NCBI RefSeq assembly: GCF_022539315.1
Contig: NC_066337.1
Span: 6,664,861-6,728,860 of the forward strand
DNA from: Serinus canaria
Taxonomy: Eukaryota > Chordata > Aves > Passeriformes > Fringillidae
DNA length: 64,000 bases
Direction of reading: 5' to 3'
Shown: piece by piece, positions 20,201 to 32,400 of the stretch
Layout: each line of letters opens with the position of its first letter
How positions within the stretch are numbered: the first letter of the stretch is position 1
Translations under genes and position numbers: made by a program
Notes under the pieces: model-generated
Told to the model about the DNA's origin: nothing
Databases searched by the model: none
What the model saw: the letters and a program-made list of their open reading frames with translations, nothing else

Positions 20201-21865
20201 CTGGAAGCCTTGGCCAGGGTCTCTGTTCCACATGGGAATTTCAGAGCAATGCCAGGGAAGTCATAGGGAGTGGCAAATGCTTCTCCTCTGCAAGTCTGAA
20301 GGAGCAGATGGATAGTGAGAGCTCAGGGTCTGTATGGGGCAGCAGGGAAAGCTTAGCACGAGCTGAGATCCTGCCTGGCTTTGGGTGGCAGGCTCTTGGG
20401 AAGATGAGGACAAGCAAAAGAGAAGTCACAGTTAGTCATTGAGTTGTCTGGAGGTGATAAAATGTCCCAAAATTGTGACTTGAGGCATGTGTCCCCCCAG
20501 AGGAATCCCGGAACGCTCAGACCGTGTTCCGAGACAAGTCCGGCCGCAAGAGGAACCTGGCCCAGGAGCAGCTGGAGCAGAGGCTGAAGGCTGAGGCAGA
20601 GGCCAAGAGAGAAGAGCAATATGCCAAGTGGGGAAAAGGGTGAGTAAGGGACTCCTCAGCACAGTCCTTGGGCCTCCCATCTCCTGCTGTTAGTTTGGGT
20701 CTGCTGCCAGACTGGTGTTGCATTTCCCTGTGCTCTGAGGCTGAGCCTGGACCAGCACATGTTCCATGTGTCTGAAAACCCCTACCTGTGCTGGAGGTGC
20801 TTGGGGAATGCTGCACAGGCAGTGGGAGTCGAGGGTGTGACCCCTCCTGCACATTGAAGGAGTCCCAAGGAGTGATGGCTGGGGTTTGGGTGACACGGTG
20901 TGTTTTCCAGGCTGGCCCAGGAGAGGCAGCAGCAGCAGAATGTGGAGGATGCAGTCAAGGAGATGCAGAAGCCCTTGGCCCGTTATATTGATGACCAGGA
21001 CCTGGACCGAATGCTGAGGGAGCAGGAGAGGGAAGGAGACCCCATGGCTGCTCTCATCAAGAAGAGGAAGGCCAAGGAGAACAAGGAGAAAGGTTTGCCT
21101 CTGGAACACACCTGTGTGTGGTTTAAGGTGTCAGCAGTGCAGAAATGCAGCTGTTGCTCAGAGAACAGCCAAGGGCACTTCTGGACCCTCTGGAGTTACT
21201 GGCCTGTTACCAGTAACAGTTGCATGAGTTGATAGCTGGGAGAGCAGGGCCTGCTGACTGAAAACTCAGCACTTTGTCACAGTGAGCCCTTGGCAGCCGT
21301 GGCTGGCTGCCAGGAGCCTGTGCTCTCTACCTGTACCCACCTGCAGACACCTCCTGGGTGCGTGAGGATGTGACCACCTGGCTGTGCTGAAAACAGCTCC
21401 TCTGCTCTTTGTGTTCTAGAAAAACCCAGGTACAAGGGACCAGCACCTCCACTCAACAGGTTCAACATCTGGCCCGGGCATCGCTGGGACGGTGTGGACA
21501 GGTACTTGTTCCTGTTGGAATAACAGTGAACTGAAAGGAGTCCTGCTTCAGGGCATTGCCAGTTCTGGGGAGTGAGGGTGTTGGCAGCTGGGAGGCTGAA
21601 TGGGTTCAGTTACTAATGGGTGATGGGACAGCTGGGACAAAGGAGGTGAGGCATCAGCTCTTGGTAACCACAGGTCCAGGTGGAGACTGAGCCAGAGTAA
21701 ATTGCTGGAAAGGTTGCAGTGGTCAGGAGAGCTGGTGGCCAGCAGCTGCTGTCACTGGGTGTCCCCTGCAGGTCCAACGGGTTCGAGCAGCAGCGCTTCG
21801 CCCGCATTGCCAACAAGAAGGCAGTGCAGGAGCTGGCCTACAAGTGGAGCGTGGAGGACATGTAG
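17257..21865 (+). CDS. BUD13: BUD13 homologue, RES-complex splicing factor
   Basis: Nuclear protein of the retention-and-splicing (RES) complex with SNIP1 and RBMX2, acting in the activated spliceosome. Eleven coding exons: 17257-17378, 17546-17639, 17963-18047, 18192-18243, 18625-19562, 19735-19814, 19979-20087, 20501-20639, 20911-21092, 21420-21501 and 21772-21865, giving 658 residues (human 619). The N-terminus [12 protein letters not shown] and [14 protein letters not shown], and the C-terminal Bud13 domain ([63 protein letters not shown]), match vertebrate BUD13. Exon 5 (about residues 118-430) is a tandem array of RHDTPDxSPPRRQ units. Borders and phases are consistent throughout. Confidence 0.97.
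18710..19511 (+). repeat. BUD13: Coding tandem repeat in BUD13 exon 5
   Basis: About twenty copies of a 39-base unit encoding RHDTPD(V/P/L)SPPRRQ, plus a degenerate last copy. Early copies alternate V and P at the variable site; late copies are mostly L, and four in a row at about 19348-19496 are almost identical in DNA. Two copies are 42 bases long (RRRQ). Human BUD13 has the same kind of repeat with more diverged units. The unit offers proline-directed TP and SP sites in an arginine-rich, disordered segment. Other frames stay open here because of the periodicity. Confidence 0.95.
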
Positions 21866-22935
21866 GGAGAGCTCCTGCAGTGCCCCACAGGCACCACCTG
21901 CTGCCACAGCCCTGAGGAATGGCCTGCTCTCCCTGCTGCAAGGCCTGTGCTCGGCGTTCAGCAGCACACTGGGCCATCTTCTGAGAGGCAAGGCTGGATC
22001 TCCCTGGCAGCCAGAGCCTCCAGCTCCGTGGGGAGGACACTGGTTTCTTGTTTGTTTTCTAACAAACTTCTGTTCTATGCCAAATGACTTCTGAGGGCAG
22101 TTCCCAAGTCTTCAGGTGTCCTAAATCTCAGGTGAAAATCTGAATGCTTGGGCTTGGGAGAGTTCCCCTCATGCCGTGGGTCAGTCTGCTCCAGAACTCA
22201 GGTTAAGTGGAACTTCTGAACTTTTGTCAAGTTTATGCAGTTATTTTGCCATGTGGATCCCAGAGTCACCCACATGCAGGAAAGTTCAAACTCAGCTTCT
22301 CCTGACCCTGTCCAAGCAGGAAGCTGAGCAGGGAATGCTCTGGCACTGGAAGAGCGACCTGCAGTGCTGCATTGGGCAGCAAGATCTTCAGGAGCCTCTG
22401 CAGTTCTGCAGGGCTCCATTTCTAGTGGAAATAAATGTGTGGAGAATTAGGACTTAAGGCCTGGAATTGTTTCCCTCACAGTTTGGAGCAGCTGCTCCCC
22501 CCAGACCCCTCTGGATTTGGGGCTGATCTCAGCACTTGGCTCGCTCTGGTGGGAGGTGTAACAACCTGTAACAACCCTCTCCTGTGATCAGATTTGTCAG
22601 TCTCAGAGCTTCCCTTAATCCCTGTGTGCCAGAAAGCACTTGTGGAAATAAATACAGTTGTTCTTGCTGAGGTCCCAGGCAGCAGGGATGAATGCAGGCA
22701 GCAGTTTCCATGGAGATGCCTTGGCTGCAGCAGTGGGCAGGGCAGGGCAGGATCGCTGTTTCCAGGGATTCTCCAGCACTGGGAGGGCCGTGGGTGGGAG
22801 GGACAGCAGCACAGTCTGCTCTGGAGTGCCAGACTCGTGGGACTTCCCTGCTTTTCATCCCTCTGTCACATTTCCAGCAGCCCTGGAATTGGTGTGTTCA
22901 CCTGTAAATAAACCCTTTTTTTTTTTTTTTTTACT
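21866..22935 (+). other. BUD13: BUD13 3' UTR with alternative ends
   Basis: AATAAA occurs at 22430-22435, 22647-22652 and 22907-22912. The first is followed by a TTGTTT stretch and the last by an 18-base T run (about 22915-22932). No new exon appears, so transcripts probably end at one or more of these. The use of each is unknown. Confidence 0.55.
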
Positions 22936-23870
22936 CGATTCTGCGTGCTGGTGCTTTTTCCAAGGCAGCTGAACCATTCCCAGCCCTGCTGCACCTGCTG
23001 GGCAGGAGATGGTTTGGGATCAGGGGGTGATGGTGTGAGGTGGCAGCACATTTCCAGACAGGTGCTTCCAGTTGTGCTTCCCCCTTCTGTCACCGAGGCC
23101 CTGTTCCATTTCCCCTGTAACCTGAGGCAGCTGCAGCCTCCACAAGTGCAGTTCCACTTGACACATTCGTTTTTGCTCTCACTTAATCTGAGTGCTGCTG
23201 GAGATGTGAAGAACCTGCTGTGGAATGATTGGATTCGCCCTGGTGAGCAGAGCTGGATGCTGGTACCTTCCCCACCTGCCTGGTGACAGTGGCTGCTCTT
23301 GCAGAGCCACAGCTGCCAGCAGCTGCCTCGTGCCACTCTTGGGACTGGAGGCTGCTCTTAAGGAGGCAAAGCACTTTTAAATGCTGGTACTGAACAAAAT
23401 GTGCTTAGGACCTGAAAATGGCATCAGGTTCTGCTCTTGCAGCTGATTTGGAAGGCTGGGGTTTTAAAATTTTAGAGGTACTACCCTGGGGACCTCCTCG
23501 CTCATCACAATGCTGGATTTATACATCTGTTACCTGTTTGCTACCAGATACTGTATTTTTAAGAGATATCCGTGAGGAAAGGGGGGCTCACGTGGTGAAC
23601 ACCTCCCTCCCAATCCCATCCTGTGTGCTGCCTGGGGAGAAGGACGCTGGGTTTGTCCCTGTGCCCTTGTTCTGCATCCCACATCCCCTGTCCCATCTGT
23701 GGCCTTGTCTGAGCAGTTCTGGCAGCAGAGCAATTGGCAAACGCTGTGGGATCCTCTGGGACGAGCTGGGTGATGGAGATGGAGCAGTGACACTGGGACT
23801 GGATCTCTTCATTAGTGGTTCTGGAAGGGCAGAGCCCTGGTCTTGGCATCGAGCAGCAACTTTGATTAGC
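22936..23870. other. Non-coding sequence downstream of BUD13
   Basis: Mixed-composition sequence with only short, unsupported open frames. No repeat or RNA gene recognised. Confidence 0.55.
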
Positions 23871-23871
23871 T

Positions 23872-24023
23872 TTAACCCAAAAAAATGAATATTAAAATCT
23901 TAATTTAATTTAAACCACTGTCATTCACAGTCATGGCAAACAGCAAGCAGAGTAATTATTATGCAAATAAGACAGATAGAAAAATGATTAATAATTGCGC
24001 AAATTAAAAATTATTGTAAACAT
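23872..24023. promoter_or_regulatory. Candidate conserved non-coding element
   Basis: Sharply AT-rich island in GC-rich surroundings. It holds TAATTA at 23953-23958, the POU octamer ATGCAAAT at 23961-23968, a further TGATTAATAATTG stretch and the palindromic C/EBP site TTGCGCAA at 23995-24002. This density of homeodomain, POU and C/EBP motifs is typical of developmental enhancers. Conservation is not testable here. Confidence 0.4.
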
Positions 24024-25860
24024 CCTGTGAGTGGTGATAAGTCGGGGAGGAGCGAGCGGGGGAGGCAGCGGGGCTCAGCCACCTCCTGCATCCCGATTTC
24101 CTCATTAGCAGGAGCAGCAAACGAGGAGCCCAGGGCTGCCTGGGGGAGCAGGGCCAGCCTGGGGATCTGCTCCAGCTCGTCTTTACCGTGAGGAAAGCTG
24201 GGTTTAACCATTTCCCCCTTCCCGGGGTGCCCGTGCTCCGGGCACTGCCTGTGTGTCCCTCTGCAGCCTGCCAGGGGATGCCAGCACTGCTCCCCAGGCT
24301 GCTAATGACCCTGGGAGCTGCCCCCGACCATTACCAGCTGATGTGTCCGGTGTTTCTAACTGCACAGCCGTATTTTCCCCATTTTCCTTTTGTGCTTATT
24401 CCAGGGAGCAGGATCATTCCAGTCCCAGGCTCTCGCTGGCTCCTGGCCTTCCAGGGGCACCGCTCGCGTCAAGGACGAGCAATTAAACCCGGCCTCGCAC
24501 AGCATAATTAGATTTTTGTTGATGAGCTCGTGGTAATGTGTTTAGTTTAGATTAAGAGCTTAATTCCTGGGGTGTGGCACCACCTGTCCCTGGGAGCCCA
24601 CGGGAGCGGGGCTGGTCCTGGGAGGGGACCCTTGGCCACCACCCCTGCCTGTGTGTCACCTGTTCCCACAAAGGTGACTGTGGCTTCTCCCCCAGCTGCC
24701 TCTTGCCTGTTGTTTTTTTAGCAGCTCCAGCAAAGTGGGTTTTGGCAGTGCTGTGTTATTGCTCCCTTTCCTGCTGAGTTCTATTATTTTTTAATTAAAA
24801 AGAGCCTGAGATTTGTCATTTCACGTCTCTCTAAGCAGCAGCAGCTCCAGGTCGTGGGTGCTTGGCAGAGCTGGTGGCTCCCTGAGTCCTCCCGGGCTCC
24901 CAGCATGGATCACCTGGGCATGGGGCACAGTGGGACCCCCCCGGGCACAGACACCCCCTCTGCTTGGTGGGGAGAAGAGTTTTCCCTGGGGACTCCATCC
25001 CACAGCGGGGCTGGGAGTGAGAATCCCTGAGACTGGCAGGTTAGTGATTGTATATGCATATGTGCACTTTCTCTAATTACGGAATAATTAGGGACACGCA
25101 GAGATAAAAATTACTAATAATATTTACTCTAGACTCTATTTTTTTTCAATAACCTCTCTCTCTCTCCCTCCTTCACCGAGTCTTGGTGGAAATAACTTTG
25201 CAGATCCCAGCTAATGAATATTTGTAAATGCAAGAACATTCGGCGCCGGAATATCCAGAGGGCATCCTCTCTCTGCCTTGTAATTTTTTTCCACCAGATA
25301 TTTAATATTTATGGTTCCACAGCCTCGTGAATAAAGAGCCACACGCAAACCCCCAGGAGCTCGGGGGCCGGGATATTTATGGCGCTTCCTCTTTTCCTTT
25401 TCAATTACAAAGACACCTCACATAATTAAGTGCTAATAACCTTGTTAATCTAAAATTGATACTCTTTCTCCTGGCTATCTCTTAATAGAATTAAAAACAG
25501 ATTAATAATCAAGGGTAGGAGAAGTTGCACGGGATGCAGGGAGAGGGGGCCAGGCTCGGGAGCTCCCGGGAGCCAGGCTGGGATGGGCAGTGCCAGGAAT
25601 GGGCTGGCAGGGAGCTCTGCTTCCCCCTTGCTCTTTACACAGCTTAAATTTTTAAGACAAACAGCCACGTAACACCGTCTCCTAATGAAACTGTTTTATG
25701 TTAATTAATTATGTATCAAGGCTCATTTTCATGCGTGGCCCGGCTCCGCTTCCCCTCTGCCAAGCCTTTGATCTGTCAGAGGCTAAACGGCAGATAAATA
25801 ATCAAATGGAGAAGCAGCCTGGATGGAAATAAACATGGCTTAGACGCGATATCTGGAGGG
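24024..25860. other. Gene-free region with AT-rich islands
   Basis: GC-rich stretches (24030-24470, 24560-24760, 24840-25030, 25520-25640) alternate with AT-rich islands at about 24480-24560, 25035-25145, 25200-25510 and 25670-25860. The islands hold repeated TAATTA/ATTAAT cores, TATGCATATG near 25053 and GGATATTTAT near 25371. I read the islands as candidate regulatory elements and see no exon. Confidence 0.45.
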
Positions 25861-27560
25861 TGAGCAGGGCCCTGGTAATGGGGCTCAGGGCTCAGCCACG
25901 CTCGGCTGCACCCCCGCGCTGGGGAAGTGTCTGTGCCTCAGTGTCCCTGGGCCACCCCTGGGGACAGCACCGTGTCCTGTGCCTCAGTGTCCCTGCGGCC
26001 CCGCTCCAGCAGAGGATGTGGGAACAGCCCATCCATTCTGGGCAGGTGGAAGGAATGCAGGTGAGCACCTGTGCCCTCACCTGTGCCGTGGGTGGCAGAG
26101 AGGAGGGAGCAGCCCTGGGTGGCTCCCATGGCACATCCTGGCCGGGCCAGCAGCGCTCGGGTGGCGGTGCCAGGCTGCGAGCCCGGGACCGGGGACGGTG
26201 CCCAGCGGGACCAGCCAGGGCTCCGGGCACGGCCACTCGCTGCAGCCACCCGCCCCGGGCGGTCCGGCCGTGGCTGTCACCACCCCCAAGCCGCAGCAAT
26301 CACAGGGAGCGCTCCGAGAGCCTGGTCCCCTCCAGCCTCGCCCCGGGCCCTGCCTTTGGGCTTCTGAAGGCTCTGCCCCAGCGCTGTCAGCTCCCGTTAA
26401 TGCGCACATCAGAGCCGGAGCTGCCGAACATCCTCGGGAGCCGCGGGGATTGCTCGGCAGCCAGCAGCGGTGCAGGGGGCTCAGGGCTGCCCAGGGTCCC
26501 TTGGGCAGGGGGGCTCTGACCCTCGGAGCGCGGGGGAGCTGCTGGGAAGGTGTGGGATGTCCCTGAGCAAGGATGTAAAATAACAGGACACGGTGCTCTG
26601 CTCTGCTTGGGCACGAGGGGATCACTCAGAGGTTGGACTTGATCTGGGAGGTCTTTCCCAACCTGAGTGATTCTGTGGAGGAAGGACCCTCCCGCAGCAA
26701 CATCTCCCACATGTCACTTGTGGGCAAGCAAGGAAAAGAGACTTAGCAAGAAACCCCACAAAAATCAAGCAGAGAGGCTGCTGCTGCACTCTGCAGAGTG
26801 GGATTTGCCTGCCAAGGTCCTCTCTGTGCCACTGTGGCTGCAGACTGGGATTCCCCACTCGGCCCTGGCGTGGCTCAGCATCCTGCCAGTGAGCTAATCA
26901 GGTCAATGCATTTTTAACGGGGCATAGGAAATCTTTATATTTTCTGTCAGGCTCATTCTTCTCCCCCGTCTCTCTGTGGGGGCTGAATTATTTAATGCTG
27001 AATATCAAGCAGGGCTGGTTTCCCTGTGCTGGCTGCTGACTGTGCACTTTAGGGCTGCTGAGATTGGCAGTGGCTGCGCTGCGAGCCGGCCCGGGAGAAC
27101 CCGTGCAGCAGCACATTGCCTGCTTGCAGCCAGATTTATGGAACACCTTGGGTCCTTCTGGGTGTCTGAATTAGTGGGATAAGTTTGGAGAAGGGATGGG
27201 CAGTGCCAGAACAACGTGCTCACAAATCACACCATGCCCAGTGTCCCTAATGCACCTCTGTGTGCAGTCAGCACATCAGCTGGAGTCTGGGGGTGATCTC
27301 CAGGCTGGGGAAGGCTGGAAGTGCAGAGCAGGACTCCAGGGGATCCAGCAGCCTCAGCTCAGCACATCCCTGCTCTGGGGCACCACAGTGGGCAGGGCTG
27401 GGGTGGCAGCAACGTGTGACAGCGGGCACAGGTCGTGTGTGACCAGGAGCAGCCGTGGGCACTCAGACACAGAGGGCTGGCTTGTGTATCGGGGTTTATC
27501 TTTCCCATTAATGGCTTTCTAAATTGGTGGCAGTGGAGCAAAAAACCCAATCTGAACTCT
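25861..27560. other. Gene-free GC-rich region
   Basis: Mostly GC-rich single-copy sequence apart from a CR1 tail near 26.6 kb and a small AT-rich patch at about 26895-26995. Open frames are short and unsupported. Confidence 0.5.
26615..26680 (+). mobile_element. CR1 LINE terminal fragment
   Basis: Very short 3' end: aggttggacttgat, ggaggtctttcccaacctg, then the terminal gtgattctgtgg. This is the standard avian CR1 end. Confidence 0.75.
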
Positions 27561-27564
27561 GAGC

Positions 27565-27795
27565 ATGCATGATTACTATTGTAATAACCTTGGCTAATAA
27601 GAATATGATGTGGTGTTAGGCTGGGAAAGAAAACACATTTCTCATTAGCTTTTTGATTAATTACTCCACATAATTTCCTAGGGGGACATGCCTGGGACTG
27701 ATTGCCTTTGCTTTTGACGCGTGCAAGTGGTTTACCTTAAGTTAATAATTTTCTCGGTGACATTTTAATGGCAGGCCTCAATTAATCTCCAGTCA
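27565..27795. promoter_or_regulatory. Candidate conserved non-coding element
   Basis: AT-rich island with TTGATTAATTA near 27652, AAGTTAATAATT near 27738 and CAATTAATC near 27779, sharply bounded by GC-rich DNA. Function inferred only from composition and motif density. Confidence 0.35.
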
Positions 27796-29079
27796 TGGGG
27801 CAAAGGCCAGGCCCCTGCCATCCCCTCGCTCCTCTGGGGGCTCAGGGCACCCCCCTTGCCCACCCTTCCCCAGGACAGGGCAGAGGAGCTGCCTGGGGGT
27901 GAATGTTAAGGCCAGGCTTGGGCAGCCCTTGGCAGAGGTTTGGGCTCCAAGGTCCTGGACCTCCCTGCCCTGCCCCACACGCGATGCTGCGGCTTCTCAG
28001 GGCTTTAAATACCTGGGAATGCAGCAGCTGTGCAGCCCAGTGCTCCCCCAGCACTGCCAGGGATCCAGCTGTTCCCAGGCATATGTTTACACGGCCTGGA
28101 AGCACCGATTTCCTTCCGTGCCTTATAATATAAATATTTTACAGGAGCTAAAATATTCAACACTCGTTTGATGTTGCCACATGGAGCGGGATCAAATGAG
28201 GGTGGGAAGGAGGGGAAAAGAGGAGAGGGGAGCAAGCAGAGACTCATTTGTTTCCCTGCCTGGGAATGGAATGATGCTGCATATTTCTGCATCAGGAATC
28301 ACCCGGAACAGCGACCTCTGCTCCTCGGGCAGCTGCCTGGCTGGGGCAGCTCTGCAGGGCATCTCTGGTGTGCCTGGGTGGGACTGTCCCAGCGGCTCCT
28401 CCTGCACCTGGGATGTGCATCCCACATCCCAGGTTCATCCAAAATCCACCCCCCCCCTCTCCAGCCAAGCCTGTGCTCCACACAAACTTTAAAACGGGCA
28501 GGTCCAGCCAAACTCCTGCCAGCTGAAATGTCAGGGTAATGCCAGGCCTTGCCCTGCCATCCTGGCATTCCTGGGGCTGCTGCCTTGGTGCTGGGCTGGA
28601 GGGACAGGGATGGGCATGGGTGGGCATGGCCGGGCAGCACCCCTGGGCACGCTCACCTGGGGCAGGTGCTGGCTGGGAGGAGAGGAGCCAGCAATATTTA
28701 TGTTTCCATCCAAATGCATGGATCAAAGCTGACACTTTAATCTGTTCAACAACATCTCAAGGATAAAAAAGTTGCAGGCAAATCACAGGCCTAAATTGGT
28801 AATATATTTCTGCTTGTCAGTTGACAAATCACTTTACAAACCCTTCTGCATCTTCCCACAGTCCCTGGTTTGCTGCTTTGGGATGTGCCAGCCTTCATCC
28901 CTGGGGTTGTGGTGTTTGTGCCACACTCCTCCTCAGGAGGGAGGCGCTGGAGCTCAGGGCAGGCTTTGGCAGCAGCCGGGTGAGCTGGGGCTGCTGGTGC
29001 TCAGCCTTTCTGCCTGGCCCAAAGCCGTGCTTCCTTCCCTCCCATTCCACTCCCCTCCACAGCCCCAGCGAGCCTGGGG
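27796..29079. other. Gene-free region
   Basis: GC-rich DNA with AT-rich islands at 28110-28190 and 28690-28860. No coding exon recognised. Confidence 0.5.
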
Positions 29080-29430
29080 ACATGCCCAGCCGAGCCCACG
29101 TGGTGATGGTGGCACTGGGGATGTGCCCAGCCCAGCCCCCTGTGGTGATGGTGGCACTGGGGACGTGCCCAGCCCAGCCCACCATGGAGATGGTGGCACT
29201 GGGGATGTGCCCAGCCCACCGTGGCGATGGTGGCACTGGGGACGTGCCCAGCCCAGCCCACCGTGGCGATGGTGGCACTGGGGATGTGCCCAGCCCACCG
29301 TGGCGATGGTGGCACTGGGGACGTGCCCAGCTGAGCCCACGTGGTGATGGTGGCACTGGGGACGTGCCCAGCCCAGCATGGAGATGGTGGCACTGGGGAT
29401 GTGCCCAGCCCACCGTGGCGATGGTGGCAC
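29080..29430 (+). repeat. Minisatellite, 37-42 bp units
   Basis: About nine copies of a unit containing GGTGGCACTGGGGA(T/C)GTGCCC. Spacing between copies alternates between about 37 and 42 bases because some units carry an extra CCCAG-type segment. It keeps several frames open on both strands; none is a gene. Confidence 0.9.
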
Positions 29431-32400
29431 AGCAGCCCTGTGGAGGCAGGCCAGACTCCAGTGGGGAGCGAGGAGTCCCTGCCAGAGCTGGCTCAGAGCA
29501 GAGGGATCCTGCAGGGAGACAGCACTCAGCACTCACTGCCAAGGGCTTTTTCTGCCTTGACTTCTTTTTATTGAGTTTCTTTTTCTCTTCTTTCCCTCTC
29601 CTGGCCAGTGCCAGGCCAAGTTGATGAATTATCCCAATATATATTCTGTCTGGAAAGAAAACACATATCATATGTATCTTTGACAAGTTATTATTCTTCC
29701 TTATCAGAATGTGTGCATCCAGCCTGGCCATAACTCACCCCCGGCGGGAGCGGCGCGGCTGATCCAGCCCTGCTGGATGCTCCGGCTGCGGGGACGGGCA
29801 GGGCTCCGCCTGCCAGCCGGGGAGGGGGCCTGGGCGGAGGCGAGAGCCCCACGTCGAGCTAATTCAGCGCCTGCCTCACCTCCAGCTGATTGCTGCAAAT
29901 TAAATTTCACGCCAATGAGCCGGAGGAGGTGGCGTGCGGCGCGGGGGGAGAGGGGCGCTGGCGCGGGCACGCTGCGGGGCTGGCACTGCCTCCTGCCCCA
30001 GCGGGGACACTGGGGGCCTGTCCGAGCCCCTGGGCTGGCCCTGAGCCCCCAGCCCGTCCTGCCCAGCACCCCAGGCTGGCCCTGAGCCCCCCAGCCCATC
30101 CTGCCCAGCACCCCAGGCTGGCCCTGAGCCCTCAGCCCGTCCTGCCCAGCGCCCCTGTGCCCATGCCCCTACAGCGGCTGTGCCAGGCTCGGGCAGAGAT
30201 CAGAAATCAGGTCCTAGCTGGATGAGCAAACATTTCTGGCTGTTCCTGCTGCAATGCCAGCCTCAGGCCCTGGAGTGAAGTCCAGCAGGAGAGCAGCTCT
30301 CTTTGCAGCGGGACAGGGCACGGGGCTGGGCTGCTCAGGGTGGGCTCTCCCAGGTGGAGCTCTGGGATCCATCCAGGTGTGCTCAGCATACCTGGATGCA
30401 GGGCTGCGAGCAGCGGGAGCGCTCCCATCCATCCCCGCTGCAGAGCCTTTAATGTTGGACTTATTAAGATAATAACTGCTCCATCTCTGCCGGTTTGAAA
30501 CATGATCTAATAGGAATCTTACAACAAAAGTTGCCAAGCAGCCAGGCCAGGATTTACTAATAGACTCCGAGCGTGCTGTAACTGAGATGGAAATTAATTT
30601 AGTGATTAGGAGATTAATAAATGGAGCAGAGCATATCCTTTCCTTTAAAGGCCCGGAGGAAGCACTGGGATGTGGCATTCCCGTGGTGCCTTCACGGGAA
30701 GTGTTCAACTCTTTAATCTCCACGCTTCCTCCCAGGCTCTGGGGCGAGGCTGCAGGAGAAGCTGTGCTGCCTCATTTTCTCTTAAATCCCATCTTCTTCC
30801 CCAGCTGTTTGTTAGCATTCTTTTGTCTACACAGACACCTGAGCCTGGCACCTGGGGACAAAATTCCCCCTCCAAGCCGCCTGAATCCGGGCCAGCGGCA
30901 GCTCTGGGAGCGCACGGCGGTGGGGAGGGAGGCAGTGGTGCTTTGAGCCTGCCCCTCTTTGTTGCTGTTGGTTCTGCTCAGCAGCAGCTGTGCATCCATA
31001 TTTATTGAGGGGAAGGGAAGGAAAACTGTTGGTAATCCCAGGGAAGTGGAACATCTTGTAATTATCTGGGCAGCTCGGCTGGCGTGGGCGCACCGGGGCT
31101 CCCGGGAGTCCGGGGTCACCCCGAAGGGCAGGCGGGAAAGGTGGGATGTTAAACATGCTCTGAGCACTGCAGGGGGAAAAGGGATTGATGCACAAGGGGA
31201 GCTGGTGGCCTCCTGCCCGGTGGCTCCTTGGCTGGGGTGAGGTGAGAGCTGCTTCCCTCCCCAAAATGCTGCTGGGACCAAAAGCTGGGGTGGGAGATGG
31301 TGAGTGACAGGGAATGTGGCAATTCCCTGGCTCTGCTCGGAGCAGTGGGTGAGGTGGGAAGCAGGAGGGAGATGCCAATGCTCTGAGGGCATGAGATGCC
31401 CCTGCACCCCGGGTACCTCTGGGCCAGGGGCAGGAAATGGAGCCCAGGACACCAACAGAGCTGGCAGCTGCTCTCTGCTGGCATTTCCAGTGATCTCTTA
31501 CAGATGCTGATAAGGTTTCTGATTGAGGGCAGGGGTTCCAGATGAAGGGGAGTGTGTGTGTTTGTGTGTGTGTTTCTTCTCTCTCACTTTTTCTCTCCCC
31601 TGCTATCTCCAGCACAGCCTTGCAAGAAGAAAAGCTTGTGGGCATCTGTGCTTTTCCTCTGCCTTCCCTGGGGACCATCAATATGCAGGGACTGTTACCT
31701 GGGAAAGGGCCTTTCCCTCTGTTCCTCAAGGTCATGGCAGGAGCTCCTGGCTGCTGAGGATGGTCCTGGAGCAGAGCAGGGATGCTTGGGCAGAACGTGC
31801 TGCCCTGGAAGAGGATTAGGATGGCGTTGTGTTAGGGTCATGCTGGTGGCATGAGAGTGCAGCCAGGCTCCAGGACCTGCTCCCAAATCCATGGTGCAGT
31901 ATTTTCCCAGTGGGAAATCCACCCTCCTGCCCTCAGGGAGTGAAGGTGGGTGGAGAGCATCCCTGCTGAGGACGTGGCTTCTGTCCATCCCTGCTCCCCA
32001 GCTCCTGGCACTGGGATGAAGGCAAATATTTGGAGAACGGCAGAGCCCGGCTTGCTTCAGACAGAGCCGGCAGCCTCTCGGAGGCTGGGATTAATTTGAA
32101 GGAATTTACTGGTGGGGTTTGTGGCAGAGAGAACAGTTTGCTTATTTCACACTCGTATGGCCACCTGCTACGAACTGTTTGTTCAGTTTCAAATTCTTTA
32201 ATTAAAATCAACATAAAACAGATTGAAAACATCCCAAGAAGGGGATGCTTGATTTGCTGGAGGATATTGCAGCAAACGAGCCAAAGCACTCAGAGGACAC
32301 CGGATCACGGGAAGCGCCCTGGGCAGACACTTGGGTCTGCCTGGGCCACCGGCCTGGGGCTGGGGGCAGGTGGCCCTGGGGCATCTAAGCTTCAGCACTG

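Noticed and set aside
28895..29731. 278-codon minus-strand open frame
   Set aside because: Shadow of the 29.1-29.4 kb minisatellite and GC-rich flank.
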